This document shows, in pieces, positions 12,027 to 25,300 of a DNA stretch of 64,000 nt. The first letter of the stretch is position 1, and every line of letters starts with the position of its first letter. Origin of the DNA: Symsagittifera roscoffensis. Its lineage: Eukaryota; Xenacoelomorpha; Acoela; Convolutidae. The position numbers were made by a program, and so were the translations under genes. The stretch is taken from positions 59,568,594-59,632,593 of the forward strand of contig NC_087067.1 in NCBI RefSeq assembly GCF_963678635.1. The letters are read 5' to 3'. The notes beneath the pieces are model-generated. The model did no database searches. It was not told the DNA's origin and was given only the letters and a program-made list of their open reading frames with translations.

Positions 12027-12058
12027 TATTTAATAAGTTTATCACAACAATTAGGCTA
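12027..12058 (-). promoter_or_regulatory. putative spliced-leader relic before SAM copy 1
   Basis: An exact 32-nt reverse-strand copy of the common array motif, ten bases before the ATG at 12016. Upstream of it the sequence switches at once to the array unit (AATTTGGATGCTCGC), so the insert begins exactly at the motif. Confidence 0.65.
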
Positions 12059-15000
12059 AAAGCCAATTTGGATGCTCGCATGTGGGAGTGTTGTGACGAG
12101 GGGCATCCCTGCACGAACTGCTGCTGCTGTTGTATGTTCATTTGGTCCCAGTGGTGCTGCTTCTGCTCATTGACACTGTCGAATCTCATACCCTCCAAGA
12201 AAACGTCCATGTGGGAATCCAAAACAGGAATTCGACTATCATGCTCGTAATACCAAATAGTCTAACTGTTGTGATAAACTTATTAAATAGTATTTGTTCA
12301 AATTTACCGCTTGTGCGTTTTCATATCATATACATATCATATTATTGAGGTTTTTGCTCGTAATATGGCCCAATGCTTTTGACCTGAATAGGAAAAAAAA
12401 TTTTCTTTAGATTTGATCTAACCATGCTCAATCGACCCAGCAATCTGACGGTCTCGAAAATATCTTGTGCATTTGGCAGTAGGAATCTGTCGTAGATGAT
12501 CTTGAGTGCGTTCACTTCGTATCTGTCTTCTCACTGGTTCGAGAAGTTGGATGCTCGCATGTGGGAGTGTTGTGACGAGGTGATCCCTGCATGAACTGCT
12601 GCTGCTGTTGTATGTTCATTTGGTCCCAGTGGTGCTGCTGCTGCTCATTGACACTGTCTAATCTCATACCCTCCAAGAAAACGTCCACGTGGGAATCCAA
12701 AACAGGAATTCGACTATCATGCTCGTAATACCAAATAGCCTAATTGTTGTGATAAAACTTATTAAATAGTATTTGTTCAAATTTACCGCTTGTGCGTTTT
12801 CATATCATATACATATCATGTTATTGAGGTTTTTGCTCGTAATATGGCCCAATGTTTTTTGACCTGAATAGGAAAAAAAATTTTCTTCAGATTTGATCTA
12901 ACCATGCTCAATCGACCCAGCAATCTGACGGTCACGATAATATCTTGTGTATTTGGCAGTAGGAATCTGTCGTAGATGATCTTGAGTGCGTTCACTTCGT
13001 ATCTGGTTTATCACTGGTTCGAGAAGTTGGATGCTCGCATGTGGGAGTGTTGTGACGAGGTGATCCCTGCATGAACTGCTACTGCTGTTGTATGTTCATT
13101 TGGTCCCAGTGGTGCTGCTGCCGCTCATTGACACTGTCGAATCTCATACCCTCCAAGAAAACGTCCATGTGGGAATCCAAAACAGGAATTCGACTATCAT
13201 GCTCGTAATACCAAATAGCCTAATTGTTGTGATAAACTTATTAAATAGTTTTTGTTCAAATTTACCGCTTGTGCGTTTTCATATCATATGCATATCATAT
13301 TATCGAGTTTTTTTGCTCGTAATATGGCCCAATGCTTTCGACCTTAATCGCAAAATTTTTCTTCAGATTTGATCTAACCATGCTCAATCGACCCCGCAGT
13401 CTGACGGTCTCGCTAAGCTCTTGTGTATTTGGCAATAGGAATCTGTCGTAGATGATCTTGAGTGCGTTCACTTTGTATCTGGTTTCCCACTGGTTCGAGA
13501 ATTTTGATGCTCGCATGTTGTAGTGTTGTGACGAGGGGATCCCTGCATGAACTGCTGCTGCTGTTGTAGGTTCATTTGGTCCTAGTGGTGCTGCTGCTGC
13601 TCATTGACACTGTCGAATCTCATACCCTCCAAGAAAACGTCCATGTGGGAATCCAAAACAGGAATTCGACTATCATGCTCGTAATACCAAATAGCCTAAT
13701 TGTTGTGATAAACTTATTAAATAGTTTTTGTTCAAATTTACCGCTTGTGCGTTTTCATATCATATGCATATCATATTATCGAGTTTTTTTGCTCGTAATA
13801 TGGCCCAATGCTTTCGACCTTAATCGCAAAATTTTTCTTCAGATTTGATCTAACCATGCTCAATCGACCCAGCAATCTGACGGTCACGATAATATCTTGT
13901 GTATTTGGCAGTAGGAATCTGTCGTAGATGATCTTGAGTGCGTTCACTTCGTATCTGGTTTATCACTGGTTCGAGAAGTTGGATGCTCGCATGTGGGAGT
14001 GTTGTGACGAGGTGATCCCTGCATGAACTGCTACTGCTGTTGTATGTTCATTTGGTCCCAGTGGTGCTGCTGCCGCTCATTGACACTGTCGAATCTCATA
14101 CCCTCCAAGAAAACGTCCATGTGGGAATCCAAAACAGGAATTCGACTATCATGCTCGTAATACCAAATAGCCTAATTGTTGTGATAAACTTATTAAATAG
14201 TTTTTGTTCAAATTTACCGCTTGTGCGTTTTCATATCATATGCATATCATATTATCGAGTTTTTTTGCTCGTAATATGGCCCAATGCTTTCGACCTTAAT
14301 CGCAAAATTTTTCTTCAGATTTGATCTAACCATGCTCAATCGACCCCGCAGTCTGACGGTCTCGCTAAGCTCTTGTGTATTTGGCAATAGGAATCTGTCG
14401 TAGATGATCTTGAGTGCGTTCACTTTGTATCTGGTTTCCCACTGGTTCGAGAATTTTGATGCTCGCATGTTGTAGTGTTGTGACGAGGGGATCCCTGCAT
14501 GAACTGCTGCTGCTGTTGTAGGTTCATTTGGTCCTAGTGGTGCTGCTGCTGCTCATTGACACTGTCGAATCTCATACCCTCCAAGAAAACGTCCATGTGG
14601 GAATCCAAAACAGGAATTCGACTATCATGCTCGTAATACCAAATAGCCTAATTGTTGTGATAAACTTATTAAATAGTATTTGTTCAAATTTACCGCTTGT
14701 GCGTTTTCATATATGCATATCATATTATCGAGTTTTTTGCTCGTAATATGGCCCAATGCTTTCGACCTTAATCGCAAAATTTTTTCTTCTTCAGATTTGA
14801 TCTAACCATGCTCAATCGACCCCGCAGTCTGACGGTCTCGCTAAGCTCTTGTGCATTTGGCAGTAGGAATCTGTCGTAGATGATCTTGAGTGCGTTCACT
14901 TTGTATCTGGTTTCCCACTGGTTCGAGAGTTTGGATGCTCGCATGTGGTAGTGTTGTGACGAGGGGATCCCTGCATGAACTGCTGTTGCTGTTGTAAGTT

Positions 15001-15119
15001 CATTTGGTCCTAGTGGTGCTGCTGCTGCTCATTGACACTGTCGAATCAAATACCCTCCAAGAAAACGTCCATGTGGGAATCCAAAACAGGAATTCGACTA
15101 TCATGCTCGTAATACCAAA

Positions 15120-15225
15120 TAGCCTAATTGTTGTGATAAACTTATTAAATAGTATTTGTTCAAATTTACCGCTTGTGCGTTTTCATATATGCATATCATA
15201 TTATCGAGTTTTTTTGCTCGTAATA
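15120..15225 (+). ncRNA. candidate spliced-leader RNA gene (one per array unit)
   Basis: The idea rests on three observations: the motif at 15120-15151 is followed directly by a GT donor; the same motif without the following sequence stands at the 5' ends of several unrelated gene copies; and the source is a tandem array, the usual arrangement of SL RNA genes. Downstream lie two possible stem-loops and a U-rich stretch, AGTTTTTTTGC, that could serve as an Sm site, but it sits in a hairpin loop and is only a weak match. The transcript end is a guess. No promoter element is identified. Confidence 0.35.
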
Positions 15226-15596
15226 TGGCCCAATGCTTTCGACCTTAATCGCAAAATTTTTTCTTCTTCAGATTTGATCTAACCATGCTCAATCGACCCC
15301 GCAGTCTGACGGTCTCGCTAAGCTCTTGTGTATTTGGCAATAGGAATCTGTCGTAGATGATCTTGAGTGCGTTCACTTTGTATCTGGTTTCCCACTGGTT
15401 CGAGAATTTTGATGCTCGCATGTTGTAGTGTTGTGACGAGGGGATCCCTGCATGAACTGCTGCTGCTGTTGTAGGTTCATTTGGTCCTAGTGGTGCTGCT
15501 GCTGCTCATTGACACTGTCGAATCTCATACCCTCCAAGAAAACGTCCATGTGGGAATCCAAAACAGGAATTCGACTATCATGCTCGTAATACCAAA
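15120..15596 (+). repeat. representative 477-bp unit with internal landmarks
   Basis: One variant-B unit, read on the plus strand. The 32-nt leader-like motif is at 15120-15151 and GTATTTG begins at 15152. The tetraloop-like CGC-TTGT-GCG follows at about 15170-15179, then TTATCGAG-TTTTTTTG-CTCGTAA at 15201-15223. The CTGCTGCTGCTG run is near 15491-15510. On the minus strand of most units two short frames are visible: a Gln-rich one (DSVNEQQQHHWDQMN, QQQQQFMQG) and one with KIIYDRFLLPNAQ. I recognise neither. They break at the same place in most units (QW or Q-stop between them), so protein coding is doubtful. Confidence 0.85.
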
Positions 15597-18500
15597 TAGC
15601 CTAATTGTTGTGATAAACTTATTAAATAGTATTTGTTCAAATTTATCGCTTGTGCGTTTTCATATATGCATATCATATTATCGAGTTTTTTTGCTCGTAA
15701 TATGGCCCAATGCTTTCGACCTTAATCGCAAAATTTTTTCTTCTTCAGATTTGATCTAACCCTGCTCAATCGACCCCGCAGTCTGACGGTCTCGCTAAGC
15801 TCTTGTGAATTTGGCAGTAGGAATCTGTTGTAGATGATCTTGAGTGCGTTCACTTTGTATCTGGTTTCCCACTGGTTCGAGAATTTGGATGCTCGCATGT
15901 GGTAGTGTTGTGACGAGGGGATCCCTGCATGAACTGCTGCTGCTGTTGTAGGTTCATTTGGTCCTAGTGGTGCTGCTGCTGCTCATTGACACTGTCGAAT
16001 CTCATACCCTCCAAGAAAACGTCCATGTGGGAATCCAAAACAGGAATTCGACTATCATGCTCGTAATACCAAATAGCCTAATTGTTGTGATAAACTTATT
16101 AAATAGTATTTGTTCAAATTTATCGCTTGTGCGTTTTCATATATGCATATCATATTATCGAGTTTTTTTGCTCGTAATATGGCCCAATGCTTTCGACCTT
16201 AATCGCAAAATTTTTTCTTCTTCAGATTTGATCTAACCCTGCTCAATCGACCCCGCAGTCTGACGGTCTCGCTAAGCTCTTGTGCATTTGGCAGTAGGAA
16301 TCTGTCGTAGATGATCTTGAGTGCGTTCACTTTGTATCTGGTTTCCCACTGGTTCGAGAATTTTGATGCTCGCATGTTGTAGTGTTGTGACGAGGGGATC
16401 CCTGCATGAACTGCTGCTGCTGTTGTAGGTTCATTTGGTCCTAGTGGTGCTGCTGCTGCTCATTGACACTGTCGAATCTCATACCCTCCAAGAAAACGTC
16501 CATGTGGGAATCCAAAACAGGAATTCGACTATCATGCTCGTAATACCAAATAGCCTAATTGTTGTGATAAACTTATTAAATAGTATTTGTTCAAATTTAC
16601 CGCTTGTGCGTTTTCATATATGCATATCATATTATCGAGTTTTTTTGCTCGTAATATGGCCCAATGCTTTCGACCTTAATCGCAAAATTTTTTCTTCTTC
16701 AGATTTGATCTAACCATGCTCAATCGACCCCGCAGTCTGACGGTCTCGCTAAGCTCTTGTGTATTTGGCAATAGGAATCTGTCGTAGATGATCTTGAGTG
16801 CGTTCACTTTGTATCTGGTTTCCCACTGGTTCGAGAATTTTGATGCTCGCATGTTGTAGTGTTGTGACGAGGGGATCCCTGCATGAACTGCTGCTGCTGT
16901 TGTAGGTTCATTTGGTCCTAGTGGTGCTGCTGCTGCTCATTGACACTGTCGAATCTCATACCCTCCAAGAAAACGTCCATGTGGGAATCCAAAACAGGAA
17001 TTCGACTATCATGCTCGTAATACCAAATAGCCTAATTGTTGTGATAAACTTATTAAATAGTATTTGTTCAAATTTACCGCTTGTGCGTTTTCATATATGC
17101 ATATCATATTATCGAGTTTTTTGCTCGTAATATGGCCCAATGCTTTCGACCTTAATCGCAAAATTTTTTCTTCTTCAGATTTGATCTAACCATGCTCAAT
17201 CGACCCCGCAGTCTGACGGTCTCGCTAAGCTCTTGTGCATTTGGCAGTAGGAATCTGTCGTAGATGATCTTGAGTGCGTTCACTTTGTATCTGGTTTCCC
17301 ACTGGTTCGAGAATTTGGATGCTCGCATGTGGTAGTGTTGTGACGTGGGGATCCCTGCATGAACTGCTGTTGCTGTTGTAAGTTCATTTGGTCCTAGTGG
17401 TGCTGCTGCTGCTCATTGACACTGTCGAATCAAATACCCTCCAAGAAAACGTACATGTGGGAATCCAAAACAGGAATTCGACTATCACGTTCGTAATACC
17501 AAATAGCCTAATTGTTGCGATAAACTTATTAAATAGTATTTGTTCAAATTTACCGCTTGTGCGTTTTCATATCATATACATATCATATTATTGAGGTTTT
17601 TGCTCGTAATATGGCCCAATGCTTTTGACCTGAATAGGACAAAAAAATTTCTTCAGATTTGATCTAACTATGCTCAATCGACCCTGCAATCTGACGGTCT
17701 CGATAATATCTTGTGCATTTGGCAGTAGGAATTTGTCGTAGATGATCTTGAGTGCGTTCACTTCGTATCTGGTTTCTCACTGGTTCGAGAAGTTGGATGC
17801 TCGCATGTGGGAGTGTTGTGACGATGTGATCCCTGCATGAACTGCTGCTGCTGTTGTATGTTCATTTGGTCCCAGTGGTGGTACTGCTGCTCATTGACAC
17901 TGTCGAATCTGATACCCTCCAGGAAAACGTCCATGTGGGAATCCAAAACAGGATATCGACTATCATGCTCGTAATACCAAATAGCCTAATTGTTGTGATA
18001 AACTTATTAAAAAGTATTTGTTCAAATTTACCGCTTGTGCGTTTTCATATCATATACATATCATATTATTGAGGTCTTTGCTCGTAATATGGCCCAATGC
18101 TTTTGACCTGAATAGGAAAAAAAATTTCTTCAGATTTGATCTAACTATGCTCAATCGACCCAGCAATCTGACGGTCTCGATAATATTTTGTGCATTTGGC
18201 AGTAGGAATCTGTCGTAGATGATCTTGAGTGCGTTCACTTCGTATCTGGTTTCTCACTGGTTCGAGAAGTTGGATGCTCGCATGTGGGAGTGTTGTGACG
18301 AGGTGATCCCTGCATGAACTGCTGCTGCTGTTGTATGTTCATTTGGTCCCAGTGGTGCTGCTGCTGCTCATTGACACTGTCGAATCTCATACCCTCCAAG
18401 AAAACGTCCATGTGGGAATCCAAAACAGGATATCGACTATCATGCTCGTAATACCAAATAGCCTAATTGTTGTGATAAACTTATTAAATAGTATTTGTTC

Positions 18501-21184
18501 AAATTTACCGCTTGTGCGTTTTCATATCATATGCATATCATATTATCGAGTTTTTTGCTCGTAATATGGCCCAATGCTTTCGACCTTAATCGCAAAATTT
18601 TTTCTTCAGATTTGATCTAACCATGCTCAATCGACCCCGCAGTCTGACGGTCTCGCTAAGCTCTTGTGTATTTGGCAGTAGGAATCTCGTAGATGATCTT
18701 GAGTGCGTTCACTTTGTATCTGGTTTCCCACTGGTTCGAGAATTTTGATGCTCGCATGTTGTAGTGTTGTGACGAGGGGATCCCTGCATGAACTGCTGCT
18801 GCTGATGTAGGTTCATTTGGTCCTAGTGGTGCTGCTGCTGCTCATTGACACTGTCGAATCTCATACCCTCCAAGAAAACGTCCATGTGGGAATCCAAAAC
18901 AGGAATTCGACTATCATGCTCGTAATACCAAATAGCTTAATTGTTGTGATAAATTTATTAAATAGTATTTGTTCAAATTTACCGCTTGTGCGTTTTCATA
19001 TATGCATATCATATTATCGAGTTTTTTGCTCGTAATATGGCCCAATGCTTTCGACCTTAATCGCAAAATTTTTTCTTCTTCAGATTTGATCTAACCATGC
19101 TCAATCGACCCCGCAGTCTGACGGTCTCGCTAAGCTCTTGTGCATTTGGCAGTAGGAATCTGTTGTAGATGATCTTGAGTGCGTTCACTTTGTATCTGGT
19201 TTCCCACTGGTTCGAGAATTTGGATGCTCGCATGTGGTAGTGTTGTGACGAGGGGATCCCTGCATGAACTGCTGCTGCTGTTGTAAGTTCATTTGGTCCT
19301 AGTGGTGCTGCTGATGCTCATTGACACTGTCGAATCAAATACCCTCCAAGAAAACGTCCATGTGGGAATCCAAAACAGGATATCGACTATCATGCTCGTA
19401 ATACCAAATAGCCTAATTGTTGTGATAAACTTATTAAATAGTATTTGTTCAAATTTACCGCTTGTGCGTTTTCATATCATATGCATATCATATTATCGAG
19501 TTTTTTGCTCGTAATATGGCCCAATGCTTTCAACCTTAATCGCAAAATTTTTTCTTCAGATTTGATCTAACCATGCTCAATCGACCCCGCAGTCTGACGG
19601 TCTCGCTAAGCTCTTGTGTATTTGGCAGTAGGAATCTCGTAGATGATCTTGAGTGCGTTCACTTTGTATCTGGTTTCCCACTGGTTCGAGAATTTTGATG
19701 CTCGCATGTTGTAGTGTTGTGACGAGGGGATCCCTGCATGAACTGCTGCTGCTGATGTAGGTTCATTTGGTCCTAGTGGTGCTGCTGCTGCTCATTGACA
19801 CTGTCGAATCTCATACCCTCCAAGAAAACGTCCATGTGGGAATCCAAAACAGGAATTCGACTATCATGCTCGTAATACCAAATAGCCTAATTGTTGTGAT
19901 AAACTTATTAAATAGTATTTGTTCAAATTTACCGCTTGTGCGTTTTCATATATGCATATCATATTATCGAGTTTTTTGCTCGTAATATGGCCCAATGCTT
20001 TCGACCTTAATCGCAAAATTTTTTCTTCTTCAGATTTGATCTAACCATGCTCAATCGACCCCGCAGTCTGACGGTCTCGCTAAGCTCTTGTGCATTTGGC
20101 AGTAGGAATCTGTCGTAGATGATCTTGAGTGCGTTCACTTTGTATCTGGTTTCCCACTGGTTCGAGAATTTGGATGCTCGCATGTGGTAGTGTTGTGACG
20201 AGGGGATCCCTGCATGAACTGCTGCTGCTGTTGTAAGTTCATTTGGTCCTAGTGGTGCTGCTGATGCTCATTGACACTGTCGAATCAAATACCCTCCAAG
20301 AAAACGTCCATGTGGGAATCCAAAACAGGATATCGACTATCATGCTCGTAATACCAAATAGCCTAATTGTTGTGATAAACTTATTAAATAGTAATTGTTC
20401 AAATTTACCGCTTGTGCGTTTTCATATCATATACATATCATATTATTGAGGTTTTTGCTCGTAATATGGCCCAATGCTTTTGACCTGAATAGGAAAAAAA
20501 ATTTTCTTCAGATTTGATCTAACCATGCTCAATCGACCCAGCAATCTGACGGCCACGATAATATCTTGTGCATTTGGCAGTAGGAATCTGTCGTAGATGA
20601 TCTTGAGTGCGTTCACTTCGTATCTTGTTTCTCACTGGTTCGAGAAGTTGGATGCTCGCATGTGGGAGTGTTGTGACGAGGGGATCCCTGCATGAACTGC
20701 TGCTGCTGTTGTAATTTCATTTGGTCCTAGTGGTGCTGCTGCTGCTCATTGACACTGTCGAATATCATACCCTCCAAGAAAACCTCCATGTGGGAATCCA
20801 AAACAGGAATTCGACTATCATGCTCGTAATACCAAATAGCCTAATTGTTGTGATAAATTTATTAAATAGTATTTGTTCAAATTTACCGCTTGTGCGTTTT
20901 CATATCATATACATATCATATTATTGAGGTTTTTGCTCGTAATGTGGCCCAATGCTTTTGACCTGAATAGGAAAAAAAAATTCTTCAGATTTGATCTAAC
21001 TATGCTCAATCGACCCAGCAATCTGACGGTCTCGATAATATTTTGTGCATTTGGCAGTAGGAATCTGTCGTAGATGATCTTGAGTGCGTTCACTTCGTAT
21101 CTGGTTTCTCACTGGTTCGAGAAGTTGGATGCTCGCATGTGGGAGTGTTGAGACGAGGGGATCCCTGCATGAACTGCTGCTGCT

Positions 21185-21507
21185 GTTTGTTTGTTTGTTT
21201 GTTGTTATGCCGAATGGAGCTCATAAAAGCTTCTCTTCGCCAGCATCGTAGTTCCGTATGGGTCTGGAGATAGGATGGCTAGTCCCACGTTAGTTGTGCC
21301 AAAAATTTAGCAACTGCGAGGTTCTGCCAGGTCTCCGACCTGTCCGGAACTTCTTCCACTGATGAGGAGGTTTCATTGAAATCTTGTTCGCCTCGTAAAG
21401 GCACTCCTCTCGAGCTGTGGTAGATCTTGGTTAGTATTTTTGCTTTTTTCTTGGGTTTTTTGCTTAGTTTCTGTTCGAGAAGTCAGCTGTTCCCTCGAGT
21501 CAGAAGT
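21185..21507 (-). repeat. shared 3' tail, copy 4 (SAM-linked)
   Basis: Same tail with the (GTTT)n run shortened on the plus strand. It lacks a few bases near the gene junction (GAGAAGTCAGCTG in place of GAGAAGTCAGAAGTCAGCTG) compared with copy 3. Confidence 0.85.
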
Positions 21508-22375
21508 CCCCACTGTTGATGTTGTTTTGACTTCCACTTAGGGTAGAAGTTATACAGCTCACTATGTTTTTCGGCTTTTGATAAGAGTGCATTCTACCTA
21601 GAGTCTTTGACGCAATTGGTACATTACTGTACCTAGGATCGGCTTTCAACTGATTATGCTCACTACCCCCTGTACTGCAATCAAAACTGGACATTCGTTG
21701 CTGTAATTTGGGCGTCCTTCTTCTACTGGTAAATTGTTTACTGGCAGAATTGGCAATTTTTAAGTCAATGTTTCTACTTTCGATTCTTTTGCAGTGAACA
21801 CGTTGTATGCAGTGAAGAACGTTGAGGATTTTGTCTTGTGGTATTTTTAACCTCTCTTCATAGATGCTGGCCAGATCTTGAGCACAATAGATCTCCTCCA
21901 GATCCGAGTCATTCCCACTGTCTGAGGTTTTATCCGGAGTTCTTTCTCCACTTTTCGCTTTCAGGGTAACTGGAAAAGTTAATAACTTTGCTGGTGTGAC
22001 TCCGTCGTTTGCCAGTTCTCTTAGGACGATGTTATAAACGTCGGCTGAGTCATCTGATTTTTGAATCGCAACTGATACATTTTGTTCCTGGAGACAACTC
22101 TTGAAAGTCGAGGCACTATTGATGGATCCGTCTGTTTGCCAGTAATTCGGATCCATAGAAAAATAAACATGGGCAGCATTTTCGGCATGTTTTAAACTGT
22201 TGACACTTGATAAAATTTCGGCTTTGACGATAGGAATTGTGATTCCCATCAAGTCAAGATCATTTTCTCTTAGCTGCTTGCACAGCTCGAAATCATTATA
22301 GCCGTTATCAATGAATAGCTGTGTATACTGTTTAAACCCGAGAGAGCTCAGCCATTGCTCTATTTTCATTACACT
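21500..22375 (-). pseudogene. SAMD5/SASH-like retrocopy 2, fused to array unit
   Basis: Nearly identical to the copy at 11096-12016 through the SAM domain and middle region. Two things differ. The 5' end has no leader motif: the frame is joined, at a short stretch of similarity (ACTCA-GAAAAC), to the array-unit sequence CAAGAAAACGTCCATGTGG, so the open frame continues upstream to 22402 as MDSHMDVFL. Near 21540 one extra base (ACTTAGGGTAG against ACTTGGGTAG on the plus strand) shifts the frame and ends it early. Several substitutions (NGYND for NGYDD, DLMG for DSMG) are shared with the copy at 37189, marking a common source. Confidence 0.75.
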
Positions 22376-25300
22376 CAAGAAAACGTCCATGTGGGAATCC
22401 AAAACAGGATATCGACTATCATGCTCTTAATACCAAATAGCCTAATTGTTGTGATAAACTTATTAAATAGTATTTGTTCAAATTTACCGCTTGTGCGTTT
22501 TCATATCATATACATATCATATTATTGAGGTTTTTGCTCGTAATATGGCCCAATGCTTTTGACCTGAATAGGAAAAAAATTTTCTTCAGATTTGATCTAA
22601 CCATGCTCAATCGACCCAGCAATCTGACGGTCTCGATTATATCTTGTGCATTTGGCAGTAGGAATCTGTCGTAGATGATCTTGAGTGCGTTCACTTCGTA
22701 TCTGGTTTCTCACTGGTTCGAGAAGTTGGATGCTCGCATGTGGGAGTGTTGTGACGAGGTGATCCCTGCATGAACTGCTGCTGTTGTTGTATGTTCATTT
22801 GGTCCCAGTGGTGCTGCTGCTGCTCATTGACACTGTCGAGTCTCATACCCTCCAAGAAATACCAAATAGCCTAATTGTTGTGATAAACTTATTAAATAGT
22901 ATTTGTTCAAATTTACCGCTTGTGCGTTTTCATATATGCATATCATATTATCGAGTTTTTTGCTCGTAATATGGCCCAATGCTTTCGACCTTAATCGCAA
23001 AATTTTTTCTTCTTCAGATTTGATCTAACCATGCTCAATCGACCCCGCAGTCTGACGGTCTCGCTAAGCTCTTGTGCATTTGGCAGTAGGAATCTGTCGT
23101 AGATGATCTTGAGTGCGTTCACTTTGTATCTGGTTTCCCACTGGTTCGAGAATTTGGATGCTCGCATGTGGTAGTGTTGTGACGTGGGGATCCCTGCATG
23201 AACTGCTGTTGCTGTTGTAAGTTCATTTGGTCCTAGTGGTGCTGCTGCTGCTCATTGACACTGTCGAATCAAATACCCTCCAAGAAAACGTACATGTGGG
23301 AATCCAAAACAGGAATTCGACTATCACGTTCGTAATACCAAATAGCCTAATTGTTGTGATAAACTTATTAAATAGTATTTGTTCAAATTTACCGCTTGTG
23401 CGTTTTCATATCATATACATATCATATTATTGAGGTTTTTGCTCGTAATATGGCCCAATGCTTTTGACCTGAATAGGAAAAAAAAATTTCTTCAGATTTG
23501 ATCTAACTATGCTCAATCGACCCTGCAATCTGACGGTTTCGATAATATCTTGTGCATTTGGCAGTAGGAATTTGTCGTAGATGATCTTGAGTGCGTTCAC
23601 TTCGTATCTGGTTTCTCACTGGTTCGAGAAGTTGGATGCTCGCATGTGGGAGTGTTGTGACGAGGTGATCCCTGCATGAACTGCTGCTGCTGTTGTATGT
23701 TCATTTGGTCCCAGTGGTGGTACTGCTGCTCATTGACACTGTCGAATCTGATACCCTCCAAGAAAACGTCCATGTGGGAATCCAAAACAGGATATCGACT
23801 ATCATGCTCGTAATACCAAATAGCCTAATTGTTGTGATAAACTTATTAAAAAGTATTTGTTCAAATTTACCGCTTGTGCGTTTTCATATCATATACATAT
23901 CATATTATTGAGGTTTTTGCTCGTAATATGGCCCAATGCTTTTGACCTGAATAGGAAAAAAAATTTTCTTCAGATTTGATCTAACCATGCTCAATCGACC
24001 CAGCAATCTGACGTTCACGATAATATCTTGTGCATTTGGCAGTAGGAATCTGTCGTAGATGATCTTGAGTGCGTTCACTTCGTATCTGGTTTCTCACTGG
24101 TTCGAGAAGTTGGATGCTCGCATGTGGGAGTGTTGTGACGAGGGGATCCCTGCATGAACTGCTGCTGCTGTTGTAGGTTCATTTGGTCCTAGTGGTGCTG
24201 CTGCTGCTCATTGACACTGTCGAATCTCATACCCTCCAAGAAAACGTCCATGTGGGAATCCAAAACAGGAATTCGACTACCATGCTCGTAATACCAAATA
24301 GCCTAATTGTTGTGATAAACTTATTAAATAGTATTTGTTCAAATTTACCGCTTGTGCGTTTTCATATCATATACATATCATATTATTGAGGTTTTTGCTC
24401 GTAATATGGCCCAATGCTTTTGACCTGAATAGGAAAAAAAATTTCTTCAGATTTGATCTAACTATGCTCAATCGACCCAGCAATCTGACGGTCTCGATAA
24501 TATTTTGTGCATTTGGCAGTAGGAATCTGTCGTAGATGATCTTGAGTGCGTTCACTTCGTATCTGGTTTCTCACTGGTTCGAGAAGTTGGATGCTCGCAT
24601 GTGGGAGTGTTGTGACGAGGTGATCCCTGCATGAACTGCTGCTGCTGTTGTATGTTCATTTGGTCCCAGTGGTGCTGCTGCTGCTCATTGACACTGTCGA
24701 ATCTCATACCCTCCAAGAAAACGTCCATGTGGGAATCCAAAACAGGATATCGACTATCATGCTCGTAATACCAAATAGCCTAATTGTTGTGATAAACTTA
24801 TTAAATAGTATTTGTTCAAATTTACCGCTTGTGCGTTTTCATATCATATGCATATCATATTATCGAGTTTTTTGCTCGTAATATGGCCCAATGCTTTCGA
24901 ACTTAATCGCAAAATTTTTTCTTCAGATTTGATCTAACCATGCTCAATCGACCCCGCAGTCTGACGGTCTCGCTAAGCTCTTGTGTATTTGGCAGTAGGA
25001 ATCTCGTAGATGATCTTGAGTGCGTTCACTTTGTATCTGGTTTCCCACTGGTTCGAGAATTTTGATGCTCGCATGTTGTAGTGTTGTGACGAGGGGATCC
25101 CTGCATGAACTACTGCTGCTGATGTAGGTTCATTTGGTCCTAGTGGTGCTGCTGCTGCTCATTGACACTGTCGAATCTCATACCCTCCAAGAAAACGTCC
25201 ATGTGGGAATCCAAAACAGGAATTCGACTATCATGCTCGTAATACCAAATAGCCTAATTGTTGTGATAAACTTATTAAATAGTATTTGTTCAAATTTACC

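Larger units (their letters stand above)
12059..21184. repeat. array block 3, about 19 units
   Basis: Units have a regular spacing of 476-478 bp; between 15.0 and 17.4 kb equivalent positions recur every 477 bases. Variant A has TTATTGAGGTTTTTGCTC and GATAATATCTTG; variant B has TTATCGAGTTTTTTGCTC and GCTAAGCTCTTG. B units dominate 14.5-17.3 kb, and mixed A/B order follows. A 952-bp two-unit block is repeated at 13088-14039 and 14040-14990. The end, near 20.2-21.2 kb, is repeated again near 35.9-36.9 kb (both carry GTCGAATATCATACC). Confidence 0.95.

Noticed and set aside
15250-15275. TTTTTTCTTCTTCAG as splice acceptor for plus-strand exons in each unit
   Set aside because: It looks like an acceptor only in variant B. 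Variant A has an A-rich run there, and no open plus-strand exon follows.
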